DNA of 64,000 bases from Streptomyces asoensis (GCF_016860545.1 NZ_BNEB01000002.1:1674001-1738000); one strand, 5' to 3'. Counted from the first letter of the stretch, positions 18,440 through 27,922 are shown. Notes: a model not told the origin generated them from the sequence alone. Program-made: numbers and translations.

Positions 18440-18952
18440 ATGGCAGCGCAGACGCAGAGGGCCGTGCTCGCGGGCGGATGCTTCTGGGGAATGCAGGACC
18501 TGATCCGCCGCCAGCCGGGGGTGACGGCGACCCGGGTCGGTTACACCGGCGGGGACGTGCCGAACGCCACGTACCGTAACCACGGCACCCACGCGGAGGC
18601 CATCGAGATCCTCTTCGACACCGAGAAGACCGACTTCCGGACGATCCTGGAGCTGTTCTTCCAGATCCACGACCCGAGCACCAAGAACCGCCAGGGCAAC
18701 GACATCGGCCTCAGCTACCGCTCGGCGATCTACTACGTGGACGACGAGCAGAAGCGGATCGCCGAGGACACCATCGCGGACGTGGACGCCTCCGGGCTGT
18801 GGCCGGGCAAGGTCGTCACCGAGGTCGAGCCGGTCGGCCCCTTCTGGGAGGCCGAGCCCGAGCACCAGGACTACCTGGAGCGCTACCCCGACGGCTACAC
18901 CTGCCACTTCCCGCGCCCGGGATGGCGCCTGCCGGCCCGCACGGAAGGCTGA
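18440..18952 (+). CDS. msrA: Peptide-methionine (S)-S-oxide reductase MsrA
   Basis: 170-residue enzyme that repairs methionine S-sulfoxide in proteins. The catalytic motif [11 protein letters not shown] has the active Cys at residue 14. [20 protein letters not shown] and [14 protein letters not shown] are family signatures. It is slightly shorter at the N-terminus than E. coli MsrA, as usual for actinobacteria. The ATG at 18440 follows AAAGGTGCCGAC. Single gene, closed by a strong terminator. Confidence 0.95.
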   Translation: MAAQTQRAVLAGGCFWGMQDLIRRQPGVTATRVGYTGGDVPNATYRNHGTHAEAIEILFDTEKTDFRTILELFFQIHDPSTKNRQGNDIGLSYRSAIYYVDDEQKRIAEDTIADVDASGLWPGKVVTEVEPVGPFWEAEPEHQDYLERYPDGYTCHFPRPGWRLPARTEG

Positions 18953-18998
18953 CCGACGGCTCGCTGATCGGGCGACAGCCCCTCCCGGGAAGCCCGGG

Positions 18999-19042
18999 AA
19001 GCCCGCTTCGCGTGGCCACGCGCCACGCGAAGCGGGCTTTTT
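18999..19042 (+). terminator. Rho-independent terminator after msrA
   Basis: A perfect 16-base stem (19000-19015 with 19023-19038) around a 7-base loop is followed by four T. The adjacent AA/TT bases can extend the stem. It is the clearest intrinsic terminator in the window. Confidence 0.9.
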
Positions 19043-19159
19043 CGCGGCACCCACGCGGCACCGCAGACGCACGGCCCGTCCACCAGGACGGCTGCCGCCG
19101 ACGCACGGGCCCGCCGCCGACGCTCCTCGCGTGCCGCGTGCCGGGCCGGCCCCCCCCGG

Positions 19160-19513
19160 CTACTCCCGCGGACCTCGACCGGCTGACCGCTCACGCCCCC
19201 AGGCGGCCAGTGGCCCGAGCGCGGCGTTGAGGCGCACCCCGTCCTCGGTCAGCGAGTACTCCACGCGCGGCGGCACCTCGTCGTAGGAGGCGCGGTGCAC
19301 GACACCGTCCGCCTCCAGCTCACGCAGGTGCGAGGCCAGCACCTTCTCGGTGATGCCGGGCAGCAGCCGGCGCAACTCGCCGAAGCGACGGCAGGGCTGC
19401 TCGTGCAGTGCCCAGAGGATCAGCACCTTCCACTTGCCGCCGATCACCTCCATCGCGGCGTCGATCCCGCAGACGTGCCCCTGCGGTGCGCCCGGTCGGT
19501 TCAGCGTCGTCAT
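19160..19513 (-). CDS. HxlR family transcriptional regulator
   Basis: 117-residue winged-helix regulator. CGIDAAMEVIGGKWKVLILW is the HxlR signature with the conserved N-terminal Cys15, followed by RFGELRRLLPGITEKVLASH and PPRVEYSLTEDG. The lone Cys suggests a redox or electrophile sensor, as in many family members. It is divergent from an NAD(P)-dependent oxidoreductase gene, with a palindrome between them, so that gene is the likely target. Confidence 0.92.
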   Translation of the reverse strand: MTTLNRPGAPQGHVCGIDAAMEVIGGKWKVLILWALHEQPCRRFGELRRLLPGITEKVLASHLRELEADGVVHRASYDEVPPRVEYSLTEDGVRLNAALGPLAAWGRERSAGRGPRE

Positions 19514-19562
19514 GCCCCACCCTTCTGACGTGCCGGCTCACCCCGGGGTAACCACCCACCGC

Positions 19563-19576
19563 CAAGTGCGTACTTG
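19563..19576. promoter_or_regulatory. Candidate HxlR operator
   Basis: CAAGTGCGTACTTG is a 14-base palindrome with six of seven pairs matched. It lies between the divergent HxlR and oxidoreductase genes, 50 bases from the regulator start and 34 from the enzyme start. HxlR proteins commonly bind AAGT/ACTT-type inverted repeats in such positions. Confidence 0.5.
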
Positions 19577-19609
19577 ATCACCTCCGGCCCTGCGGCCAGC
19601 CTAATCGGC

Positions 19610-20497
19610 ATGACACACCACCCTGTCGAGAAGACACCCGTCACCCTGCTGGGCCTCGGCGCGATGGGCACGGCACTGGCCCGCGCCTGGCTCGCGGCCG
19701 GCCATCCGCTCACCGTATGGAACCGCACCCCGGCCCGCGCCGCCGCGCTCGCCGCCGAGGGCGCCACGGTCGCGGAGACCGCTGCCGAGGCGGTCGCGGC
19801 GAACGGCCTGGTCGTCGTCTGCCTGCTGGACGACGCGTCGGTCGAGGAGGTGCTGGCCGGCACCGATCTGGCCGGCAAGGACCTGGTCGACCTGGTCACC
19901 GGCACCCCCGCCCAGGCCCGCGCACGTGCCGCCCGGTCCCGCGAGCGGGGCGCCCGCTACCTCGACGGCGCCGTCATGGCCGTCCCTCCCATGATCGGTG
20001 CCGCGCAAGCGGGCGGCTACGTCCTCTACAGCGGCTCGACGGAGGTGTTCGAGCGGCACCGCGAGACCCTGGCCGTCCCGGCGGGCACCGTCCACGTCGG
20101 CGAGGACGCGGGCTTCGCCGCCCTGTACGACGTGGCCCTGCTGAGCGCCATGTACGGGATGTTCGCCGGTGCCGCGCACGCGTTCGCCCTGATCCGCAAG
20201 GAGGACATCGATCCCGCGGCGCTCGCCCCGCTGCTGGCCGACTGGCTCGTCGCGATGGCCCCGTCGGTGCACACGACCGCCGGCCGGCTGCGCAGCGGCG
20301 ACTACACGGGGAGCGTCGTCTCCAGCCTCGCCATGCAGGTGGCGGGCACGCCGACGTTCCTGAGTACCGCCGAAGAACAGGGGGTCAGCCCGGAACTGCT
20401 CAGCCCCTACTTCACGCTCATGCGGCGCCGCCTGGCCGAGGGGGGTGGCGCGGAGGACCTGACGGGGGTGATCGACCTGCTGGTGCGGCACGGTTGA
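19610..20497 (+). CDS. NAD(P)-dependent oxidoreductase, imine-reductase-like
   Basis: 295 residues of the 6-phosphogluconate/beta-hydroxyacid dehydrogenase superfamily. The Rossmann motif LLGLGAMGTALARAWLAAGH is followed by VWNRTPARAAAL, where the Asn-Arg-Thr pattern suggests NADPH. The all-alpha C-terminal domain ends in GVSPELLSPYFTLMRRRLAEG, matching imine reductase-like proteins. The ATG at 19610 gives the fold directly. It is divergent from the HxlR gene, a very common pairing in actinobacteria. The natural substrate is not known. Confidence 0.87.
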   Translation: MTHHPVEKTPVTLLGLGAMGTALARAWLAAGHPLTVWNRTPARAAALAAEGATVAETAAEAVAANGLVVVCLLDDASVEEVLAGTDLAGKDLVDLVTGTPAQARARAARSRERGARYLDGAVMAVPPMIGAAQAGGYVLYSGSTEVFERHRETLAVPAGTVHVGEDAGFAALYDVALLSAMYGMFAGAAHAFALIRKEDIDPAALAPLLADWLVAMAPSVHTTAGRLRSGDYTGSVVSSLAMQVAGTPTFLSTAEEQGVSPELLSPYFTLMRRRLAEGGGAEDLTGVIDLLVRHG

Positions 20498-20512
20498 GGC
20501 GAGCGGGACGCA

Positions 20513-20530
20513 GCGGCGGCGGGCCGCCGC
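20513..20530. terminator. GC hairpin between convergent genes
   Basis: GCGGCGG and CCGCCGC pair around a 4-base loop in the 71-base gap between two convergent genes. There is no T tract, so this is a weak terminator candidate. Confidence 0.3.
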
Positions 20531-20568
20531 CGGGGCGGGAGACTACGGCCGTGGCTCGGACGCGGTGG

Positions 20569-21012
20569 TCAGTACGCCTCGACCGTGCCCGGCCCCCCTG
20601 TGATCTCCCCGCGCAGCAGGGCTTCGAAGGCGTCGGCGAACTTCAGGAGGACGTCCGTGTCCAGGTCCCGGCCGAAGGAGGACCCGTGGCCCCCGGTCCC
20701 GAACCCGTTGACGACATCCCTGGGGATGGCCGGGGCCCATCGCAGCAGCCGCTCACGCAGCCGTAGCGACAGGGCGAGGACGGTGGCGACCCTGTCGGGC
20801 GCGGTGCCGAGGTGTTCGTCGAGGCACGGCGAGACGAAGCCAGTGAAGCCGGCCGTGGCCTGGAGGTGCCAGTCGCTCCTCGCCGCGTCGAGCCAGTCCG
20901 GACGCCCGGTGAGGCGGGCGGCCTCCTCGGACAGGAGGAAGAGCCACACCTCGGCCTGGAAGTCACGTGCCCAGAAACCCTGTTCGCGGTAGTCCATGTA
21001 CGAGCTGCCCAT
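20569..21012 (-). CDS. Hypothetical protein
   Basis: 147-residue protein beginning MGSSYMDYREQGFWARDF. It is rich in Trp and acidic residues, with no signal peptide or membrane helix. I do not recognise the family. Frame quality is good (few rare codons). The ATG at 21012 fits a soluble start; a second in-frame ATG is at 20997. The frame remains open upstream to 21177 but that part is Pro/Arg-rich. Convergent with the oxidoreductase gene and divergent from the acyltransferase gene. Confidence 0.7.
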   Translation of the reverse strand: MGSSYMDYREQGFWARDFQAEVWLFLLSEEAARLTGRPDWLDAARSDWHLQATAGFTGFVSPCLDEHLGTAPDRVATVLALSLRLRERLLRWAPAIPRDVVNGFGTGGHGSSFGRDLDTDVLLKFADAFEALLRGEITGGPGTVEAY

Positions 21013-21312
21013 GCGGCCAGTAGAGCATCCCGCCGGACCGGGAGATCCAGGCTGCCCGGGAGGGGGCGGGCAGCAGATGTCCGGAATCGGCGGGCGCCGA
21101 GGAGGAAGGAGGATCTCGGTGGTCTGTCCGTTGAACCGCCGGGCCGCACCTCTCGTACCAGTCGACCGGGGGGACACTGTGCCGCCCGGTCACGGCCAGG
21201 CAGACAGGTCGGCGGGCACACGCCTGCCGCTGTCGTTGCACCGGGCGGCGGTCGTCGAGGCATCATCGGCGTGAGGCCTGCACGGTGTCCGAGAAGGGGT
21301 TGAAGGATTCCA
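21013..21312. other. Divergent intergenic region (300 bp)
   Basis: It separates the hypothetical gene and the acyltransferase gene. I see no gene, strong palindrome or terminator. It presumably contains both promoters. Confidence 0.45.
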
Positions 21313-22548
21313 GTGGATTCGAGCCGTTCGGTCAGCAGCACTCTCGACCCGGCCGTCCCGGTGAGACAGGAGGAGGGGGAGAGCCGACCGCCCGTCCGGG
21401 GGCAGGTGTCGGGGCTGGACGGCCTGCGGGGCTTGGCCGCGTTATACGTGGTGCTCTTCCACTGCTGGCTGTACACCTTCCCGGGCTACCCCAGCAGTTC
21501 GGCACCGTGGTGGCTGGACGGGCTGATGTTCGGGCGGCTCGCGGTGGTCTTCTTCCTGGTGCTGTCGGGGTTCTCGCTGGCGATCTCCCCGGCGCGCCAC
21601 GGCTGGCGCTCCGGGGGTGTCGGAGAGTTCCTGCGGCGACGTGCCTGGCGCATTCTGCCTCCCTACTGGGCGGCGCTGGCCATGAGTCTCGTCATCTCCC
21701 TGTTCGTGGTGCCGGCTTCCCACTTCGGACCGCCCACCGGATCATCGGTCCTGGTGTACGGGCTCGTCCTCCAGGACGTGTTCACCGCCCCGACGCCGAA
21801 CGGCGCGTTCTGGTCGATCGCCGTGGAGGCCGAACTCTACGTCGTCTTCCCGCTGTTGCTCCTCGTGCGGCGACGGCTGAACGCGGTGGCCCTGGTCGTG
21901 GGCGTGACCCTTCCGGTGGTCGTCGGCGGTCTGCTGGCGGCGGGCTCGAACCCGGTGGAGGGCGACAACTGGCTCACTCCGCATCTGGCCCCCGTGTTCG
22001 TGGCGGGCATGGTGGGCGCGGGTGTGGTCGTCGCGGCGGACAGGGTCCGGCGGCTGCCGTGGGCCTGGTTCGCCCTTCTGGCCGCCCTGCCCGTCGTGGC
22101 GCTCATCGTCCTGCGGGGCGGTGTCTGGACGGTCCACCACTACTTCTGGATCGACCTCGCGATCGCCCCGGCCATGACGATGCTCATCGCCGCGGTGGCC
22201 ACCGGCCGCCCCGCCCTCCTCGTACGGCTCCTGACCGCACGACCCGTCCGGAGCCTCGGGGACTTCTCCTACAGCCTCTACCTGATCCACCTCCCGATCG
22301 TGATGGCCGTGATCCGCCGGGTGGCGCCGCACTTCGTCTCCCCCGGCCTGCCGACCTTCGTCTTCACCCTCGCGGTGGCCCTCCCGGTCTCGGTCCTCGC
22401 GGCCCGGACCTTCTCCCGCCTCTTCGAACTCCCCTTCAAGCGCAACAGATCCTGGAAGTCCCTGATCACACAAGGGAGTTCGAGCCTTACCGGTACAACA
22501 GCGGGGGACCGTCGGCCGCTGCACGAAGAACAGGTCCGCGAGGTATGA
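21313..22548 (+). CDS. Membrane acyltransferase (acyltransferase 3 family)
   Basis: 411 residues with about ten membrane helices. The family hallmark VSGLDGLRGLAALYVVLFHC occurs at 37-56, and FFLVLSGFSL and GAFWSIAVEAELYVVFPLLL follow. These are the conserved H and E regions of acyltransferase-3 proteins, which O-acylate sugars, lipids or antibiotics. A GTG start is set by GAAGGATTCCA just upstream. No sugar or peptidoglycan gene flanks it, so the acceptor is unknown. Confidence 0.9.
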   Translation: MDSSRSVSSTLDPAVPVRQEEGESRPPVRGQVSGLDGLRGLAALYVVLFHCWLYTFPGYPSSSAPWWLDGLMFGRLAVVFFLVLSGFSLAISPARHGWRSGGVGEFLRRRAWRILPPYWAALAMSLVISLFVVPASHFGPPTGSSVLVYGLVLQDVFTAPTPNGAFWSIAVEAELYVVFPLLLLVRRRLNAVALVVGVTLPVVVGGLLAAGSNPVEGDNWLTPHLAPVFVAGMVGAGVVVAADRVRRLPWAWFALLAALPVVALIVLRGGVWTVHHYFWIDLAIAPAMTMLIAAVATGRPALLVRLLTARPVRSLGDFSYSLYLIHLPIVMAVIRRVAPHFVSPGLPTFVFTLAVALPVSVLAARTFSRLFELPFKRNRSWKSLITQGSSSLTGTTAGDRRPLHEEQVREV

Positions 22549-22646
22549 CCGTCCGGCTGCCTCCTGTTCCCGCGCGCCCGCTCAGCCGGGCAGGGCACGC
22601 GAACGGAGGCGGACCGACGGGCGCTCCTGTGCGACAGGATGTGCGC

Positions 22647-23216
22647 ATGATGCGAACCGCGCGTGCGCTGCTTCCCTTCCTCCTGCTGCCCGTCCTCGTC
22701 ACGGGCTGCGGTACGGACGACGAGGGCGGGACACGAGACACACGGCCCGGGGCGGCCGCCGACGCCTCGGGCCTCGACGCTGCCGCGCGCGCCTGGGGCG
22801 TCGCCCCGGAACTCGTCCGGATCACCGACGTCCACGGTTTCACCGTGGAGCCGCAGTCGGTCGGGGCGTACGGCCATGGCGGGTTCGCCGCCGTGTACCG
22901 GTCCGACACGGGGACCGCCCGGTTCGGTCTCTTCGGGGAACGCGGCACGCTGACGGCGCAGAGCTGTCCCCGGCAGCCGCTGGTCGACGGGTCGGACGAG
23001 CGGGTCACCTGTGAACGCGACGGCGACGCCTGGTACCGCAAGGCGGGTGATCACCACGAATACGCGGTACCCGCGGACGGCGTGCTGATCCGGCTGAGCG
23101 CCGACGTGGACAAGGTCGGCAGGGCCACTCTGCGCAAGGCGGCCGAGTCGGCCCATCGCCCCGACCCGGCCGAACTGGCCGAGCTGCTGCCTGCCGCGCA
23201 GGGCGCGGACACCTGA
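22647..23216 (+). CDS. Putative lipoprotein
   Basis: 189 residues. It begins MMRTARALLPFLLLPVLVTG followed directly by the lipobox Cys20 (LVTGC), so it is exported and lipid-anchored. The mature part starts Thr/Asp/Gly-rich and has no recognised domain. The remaining sequence reads like a compact alpha/beta domain (ITDVHGFTVEPQSVGAYGHG). It lies 98 bases after the acyltransferase gene on the same strand. Function unknown. Confidence 0.8.
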   Translation: MMRTARALLPFLLLPVLVTGCGTDDEGGTRDTRPGAAADASGLDAAARAWGVAPELVRITDVHGFTVEPQSVGAYGHGGFAAVYRSDTGTARFGLFGERGTLTAQSCPRQPLVDGSDERVTCERDGDAWYRKAGDHHEYAVPADGVLIRLSADVDKVGRATLRKAAESAHRPDPAELAELLPAAQGADT

Positions 23217-23302
23217 CGTCGGCGACGCGCCGGGATCCCTCGCTGCAAGGGTCCATGACAAAAGGGTCACCCGTGCCGAAGCGCGGTGAAGCTGCGTGAC
23301 AA

Positions 23303-23320
23303 ACGTGAAGTAATTCACGT
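23303..23320. promoter_or_regulatory. Perfect 7+7 palindrome upstream of the LamG/RHS genes
   Basis: Arms ACGTGAA and TTCACGT surround GTAA, and a TGACAAA precedes the left arm. The inner GTG...CAC spacing (14 bases) resembles the Crp-type sites of streptomycetes. It lies 151 bases before the LamG gene start. Binding by Crp is an inference. Confidence 0.45.
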
Positions 23321-23470
23321 CCGGGCTCGGCCGGTAAGTAGATCTTGTTTGCTTTGTCCGCTCGCGAGGCTCTGGTGAACGCGCTTGCCCCGCCCGTAAG
23401 TTGCGACCTTGCCGTCGGTACGACGAACGACGGTTGTGGCTCAACTGGGCTTTGTGGGGGAGTAGTTCAT

Positions 23471-26400
23471 ATGAATACGTACGGGGGGAGACGTCGGCTG
23501 CGTGCCGTCGGCGTCGTGCTCTGCGCGGCCCTGGTGCTGGGGGCGGGCGCATCCGGGGAAGCCGCGGCGGTGCCCGACGGGAACGCCGGCGCCTCGGCCG
23601 TCGAGGCCGACGGGAGCGCAGCGGCCCCCGCGGCGGACGGGACAGCCGATTCCCGGGAGTCCGGGCAGGATGAGGGCGCGGGCGAGGACTCCAAGGCGCT
23701 CGCCCGGGCCGCACGCACGGGCAAACCGGTGGAGATCGCCTCGCTGCGCGGTGAGAGCAGTGAGGTGTACGCCACCCCGCAAGGACACCTGGAGGCGCGG
23801 GAACACCTGCGCCCGGTGCGGACCCGGGTGGACGGCGTGTGGCGTGACATCGACACCACACTGACCCGTGCGGCGGACGGCGCGGTGACGCCGAAGGCCA
23901 CGACGGTCGGCCTGACGTTCTCCGGCGGCGGCACGGCCCCGCTGGTGCGCATGACCAAGAACGGCCGCGAGCTGGCTCTGTCGTGGCCCGGGGAGCTGCC
24001 TGCCCCGCAACTGGACGCGAACACCGTCACCTATCCCGAGGTGCTGCCCGGCGTGGATCTGCGGATGACGGCCCAGCAGGACGGCTTCACCCAGCTCCTG
24101 GTCGTCAAGTCGGCCGGAGCCGCAGCGAGCAGCGAACTGAAGTCCCTGCACCTGGCCATGGAAGCCGGCGGGCTGCGGGTCGAGGAGACGGGTGATGGAG
24201 GCCTGGCGGCGATCGACCGGGGCGCCGGCAGCGCCGTCTTCGAGGCCCCCCGTCCCGTGATGTGGGACTCGAGCACCCGCACACCCGCGGCGACACAGTC
24301 TGCCACGCCGACGGCATCGGCGGCGGCGCAGGGCACCGCGAAGCGTGCGGCCGCCGGTGCGGCGGACACGGCCGGTGCCGCTGCGTCGGCGTCCGCCATC
24401 GCGTCCCCGGCCGCGGGCGACGCCGACGCGCCGGAGGCCGTCGCGGCGGAGTCCGCGAACGTGGCGCCTGTCGGCGTGGACGTGCCCGTGGGGCAGAACA
24501 CGCTGGTGCTGACGCCGGACAGCACTGTCCTGAAGGGCAAGAACACGGTGTACCCCGTGTTCATCGACCCGCAGTGGTACTCCCCGAAGGCCACGGCGTG
24601 GACCATGGCCTCCAAGTACTGGGCGTCGTCCCCGCAGTGGAAGTTCAACGGCGACTCGGACGCGGGCATGGGCTACTGCAACTGGTCGTACTGCGCGCCG
24701 TACGACACCAAACGGCTCTTCTACCGGATCCCGACCTCGAAGTTCGCCGGACGCACCGTGCTCCAGGCGGAGTTCGTGGTCCGCAACACCTGGTCGGCGT
24801 CGTGCACCGCCAAGAGCGTGGAGCTCTGGCGCACCAAGGACATCTCCTCGTCGACCACGTGGAACTCGCAGGACAACGACGCTTTCTGGATCGATCACCT
24901 CAGGACGGCGTCCTTCGCCTACGGCTTCACGGGCTGCGCGGCCAAGGACGCGGAGTTCGACGTGAAGTCCGCGGTGCAGCAGGCCGCGGACAAGAAGTGG
25001 TCGACCATGACCTTCGGGCTGAGGGCGGCGAGCGAGAGCGACGGCTACGCCTGGAAGCGGTTCTCGGACGACGCCTACCTGCGCGTGCAGTACAACCGGC
25101 CGCCTCCGCAGGTCAAGATGTCGCAGCTCACGATGGAGTACGGCGGATCGTGCAAGAAGCCCGCGAGCGCAGCGCGCGTGCGTACTCTGGGCAAGATCTA
25201 CGCGAACGACGTCACCGACCCCGACGGCGACTCCGTGTCGGTGGAGTTCCGCGCGAGCTGGGACACCGGTGACGGCAAGGGCGTCGTCACCCGCTGGAAG
25301 TCCGGACTGACGACAGCGAAGAAGTCCGGCTCCGACTTCGCCATCGGTCTGCCGTCCTCCGTACCCCCCGACAAGACGGTGAACTGGTACGTCCACTCCT
25401 ACGACGGAGCACAGTATTCGCCCTGGTCGTACACGGGCGACCCGACCGCCTGCTACTTCGTGTACGACAAGAGCGTGCCCAAAGCGCCCACCATCGCCTC
25501 GGCCATCTACCCGGCCTCGAATCCCGAGGACCCGGAAGACCCCTGGTACGACGGAGTGGGACAGTACGGCGACTTCGTGATCACGGGGGCCGTCTCGGAC
25601 GTCACGAAGTACTGGTACGGCATCAACGGCGACCCGGTGTCCGCCAACACGGTGACTACCTCGGGCGGAGCGGCCAGGACCGTTCCCGTACTGCCGCTCA
25701 AGCCGGGCCTCAACACCTTCACCGCGCGGTCCTGGGACGCCGCCGGCAACGGCTCCGAGATCCGCACCTACCAGTTCCGGGTCAAGTCGGGGCAGCTCGA
25801 ACGCGCCGACTGGTCGATGGACGAGGCGACCGGCGCCACGCAGGTCGCGGGAGGCGCACCGGAGCAGACCGCGGCCCTGCACGGCGCTCCCACACCGAAC
25901 GTGGAGGGCAAGTTCGGCAAGGCGGTGCAGTTCGACGGCGTCGACGACTACGCCGCCACCGACATCGCCACGATCAACACCGACGTCAGCTTCTCCGTCT
26001 CCGCATGGGTGAAGCTCTCGGCCATGCCGTCCGGAGCGGCGGTCGTCGCCTCCCAGCGGGGCAACAACGCACCGGGCTTCGAGCTGTACTACTCCAAGGG
26101 CTACGACCGCTGGGTGTTCAACCAGTACGGCGCCGACAGCGCCGACGCCACCCCCGTGCGCGCGATGCAGGCCGCGGCCGGCGGCGTCAAGGCGGGGGAG
26201 TGGACCCACCTGGTCGGCATGTACGCGGCCGGTGAGAAGCTGCTGAAGCTGTACGTGAACGGCACGCTCGCCGGAACCACTTCCTACAGCACGGCGTGGA
26301 ACGCGCGCCGGGGCCTGGTGATCGGGGGCAGCTTCCTCGGCGGGACACCCACCTCGCCCTTCCCGGGCGCCATCGACGAGGTGAAGACCTTCGAGAAGCC

Positions 26401-27871
26401 CCTGTCCGCCGCCGAGGTGTCCAGCCTGTACAGCTCCAACTCGATCGGCGCCGGCCGCCCGGCTCGCGCGGTCTTCCACCTGGACGACGCGGCCGACGCG
26501 ACCGTGCTCAGCGGGCGGGCGGACGTCAACCCGGCGGTCCTCAAGGGCGGCGCCACCACCGGTGCCGCGGGAGTCGACGGCAACGCGCTCACCCTGGACG
26601 GCACCGACGACTACGCCGCCACCAGCGGCCCGCACATCAACACCTCGTACAGCTTCGCCGTCTCGGCCTGGGTGAAGCTGCCGAAGACGAAACCGGCACA
26701 TGCCGCGACCGTCGCCTCGCAGATCGGCACCACGGTGACAGGCCCCGAGCTGTACTACTCCAACTCCTACGACCGCTGGGTGTTCAACGAACACAGCGCC
26801 GACACCGCCGACTCCACGGTGGTGCGGGCCATGCAGCCCGACGGCACCACCGCGTACGGCGGTGAGTGGACGCATCTCGTCGGCGTGCAGGACACCGAGG
26901 CCGACAAGCTGTCCCTGTACGTCAACGGGACCCTGGCCGGCACCGCAGCACTGCCCTCCAGCTGGTACGCGGGAGGGGCCGTGCAGATCGGCGCCAGCGC
27001 CTTCCAGGGGGTGCCCACCTCGTTCTTCCCGGGCCAGATCGACGACGTGCGGCTCTTCGACCGGCCGGTGTCGGCCGGTGAGGTGCAGCAGCTGTTCAAG
27101 CAGCGGGCGGTGGTCAAGGGCCGCTGGAAGTTCGAGACCGCCACGGGCACTCCGCCGGTCTCGCCGGACGCCTCTTCCTCCGGCAACGCCATGACCCTCT
27201 ACAACGGCGCCCGCACCGACGCGGGATGGGTCGACGGTGCCGTCGCCCTGGACGGCACGGACGACTATGCCGCGGCCCCCGTGGTGCCGGTCGACACCAG
27301 CACCAGCTTCACCGTCAGCGCCTACGTCCAGGCGGCCGCCGCACCCACGGCTCCCGTCACGGTCATGAGCGCCCCCGGCACCAGGAAGAGCGCGTTCGCC
27401 GTCCGGTACGAACCCAGCGCGAACCCGTCCACCGATCCCGGCCGCTGGCGGATCACCACGGCCGACTCCGACAGCGACTCCGCCGCGGTCTCCGACATCG
27501 GCAACGGCATGTTCTACAGTCCCACCGACTGGAACCACGTCGCCCTCGTCTACGACGGCTTCGCCAAGGAGCTCCGCCTCTACGTCAACGGCGAGCTCCA
27601 GGAGACCGCCTGCGCCGACGCCGACGACGACGGGGTGCAGGACGACACGGGCTGCACCGACATCGTGTCCTGGTCCGACGACGTGCTGACCTACAAGGCC
27701 GCGAAGACCCTGCAACTCGGGCGGGACACGAGCGGGACGACGTCCGGCCAGTACTTCCCCGGCTCTCTGTCCGACATCTGGGTTTTCCAGGGAGCGCTGA
27801 CCGAGACCCAGATCGACCACCTCGCCCTCGGCATGCCGGGTGAGGCGACCGCCGTGCCCAGCGGCGGCTGA
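23471..27871 (+). CDS. Secreted DNRLRE/LamG-domain protein preceding the RHS toxin
   Basis: 1466 residues. The signal peptide spans about 1-31 (RRRLRAVGVVLCAALVLGAG). An Ala-rich tract (about 270-330) leads to a DNRLRE-type domain at about 376-546 (AMASKYW-like start, FYRIPTSKFAGR, LRVQYNRPP). Ig-like sequence follows. Three concanavalin-like LamG repeats occupy about 800-990, 995-1210 and 1216-1456, each opening with a DGxDDYAA core (VQFDGVDDYAA, LTLDGTDDYAA, VALDGTDDYAA). No enzyme motif is seen. It lies 145 bases before the RHS toxin gene, a gene order common in actinobacteria, so it may help the toxin reach or bind a target surface. The ATG is preceded by GGGGGAGTAGTTCAT. Confidence 0.88.
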   Translation: MNTYGGRRRLRAVGVVLCAALVLGAGASGEAAAVPDGNAGASAVEADGSAAAPAADGTADSRESGQDEGAGEDSKALARAARTGKPVEIASLRGESSEVYATPQGHLEAREHLRPVRTRVDGVWRDIDTTLTRAADGAVTPKATTVGLTFSGGGTAPLVRMTKNGRELALSWPGELPAPQLDANTVTYPEVLPGVDLRMTAQQDGFTQLLVVKSAGAAASSELKSLHLAMEAGGLRVEETGDGGLAAIDRGAGSAVFEAPRPVMWDSSTRTPAATQSATPTASAAAQGTAKRAAAGAADTAGAAASASAIASPAAGDADAPEAVAAESANVAPVGVDVPVGQNTLVLTPDSTVLKGKNTVYPVFIDPQWYSPKATAWTMASKYWASSPQWKFNGDSDAGMGYCNWSYCAPYDTKRLFYRIPTSKFAGRTVLQAEFVVRNTWSASCTAKSVELWRTKDISSSTTWNSQDNDAFWIDHLRTASFAYGFTGCAAKDAEFDVKSAVQQAADKKWSTMTFGLRAASESDGYAWKRFSDDAYLRVQYNRPPPQVKMSQLTMEYGGSCKKPASAARVRTLGKIYANDVTDPDGDSVSVEFRASWDTGDGKGVVTRWKSGLTTAKKSGSDFAIGLPSSVPPDKTVNWYVHSYDGAQYSPWSYTGDPTACYFVYDKSVPKAPTIASAIYPASNPEDPEDPWYDGVGQYGDFVITGAVSDVTKYWYGINGDPVSANTVTTSGGAARTVPVLPLKPGLNTFTARSWDAAGNGSEIRTYQFRVKSGQLERADWSMDEATGATQVAGGAPEQTAALHGAPTPNVEGKFGKAVQFDGVDDYAATDIATINTDVSFSVSAWVKLSAMPSGAAVVASQRGNNAPGFELYYSKGYDRWVFNQYGADSADATPVRAMQAAAGGVKAGEWTHLVGMYAAGEKLLKLYVNGTLAGTTSYSTAWNARRGLVIGGSFLGGTPTSPFPGAIDEVKTFEKPLSAAEVSSLYSSNSIGAGRPARAVFHLDDAADATVLSGRADVNPAVLKGGATTGAAGVDGNALTLDGTDDYAATSGPHINTSYSFAVSAWVKLPKTKPAHAATVASQIGTTVTGPELYYSNSYDRWVFNEHSADTADSTVVRAMQPDGTTAYGGEWTHLVGVQDTEADKLSLYVNGTLAGTAALPSSWYAGGAVQIGASAFQGVPTSFFPGQIDDVRLFDRPVSAGEVQQLFKQRAVVKGRWKFETATGTPPVSPDASSSGNAMTLYNGARTDAGWVDGAVALDGTDDYAAAPVVPVDTSTSFTVSAYVQAAAAPTAPVTVMSAPGTRKSAFAVRYEPSANPSTDPGRWRITTADSDSDSAAVSDIGNGMFYSPTDWNHVALVYDGFAKELRLYVNGELQETACADADDDGVQDDTGCTDIVSWSDDVLTYKAAKTLQLGRDTSGTTSGQYFPGSLSDIWVFQGALTETQIDHLALGMPGEATAVPSGG

Positions 27872-27883
27872 GGTCCAGCCGAC

Positions 27884-27922
27884 GGGGACGGGCCGGCCGC
27901 CGCACGCGACCGGCCCGTCCCC
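27884..27922. terminator. Strong hairpin between LamG and RHS genes
   Basis: GGGGACGGGCCGG (27884-27896) pairs perfectly with CCGGCCCGTCCCC (27910-27922) around a 13-base loop. No T tract follows. It may be a partial terminator or an mRNA-protecting stem that sets different levels for the two genes. Confidence 0.55.
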
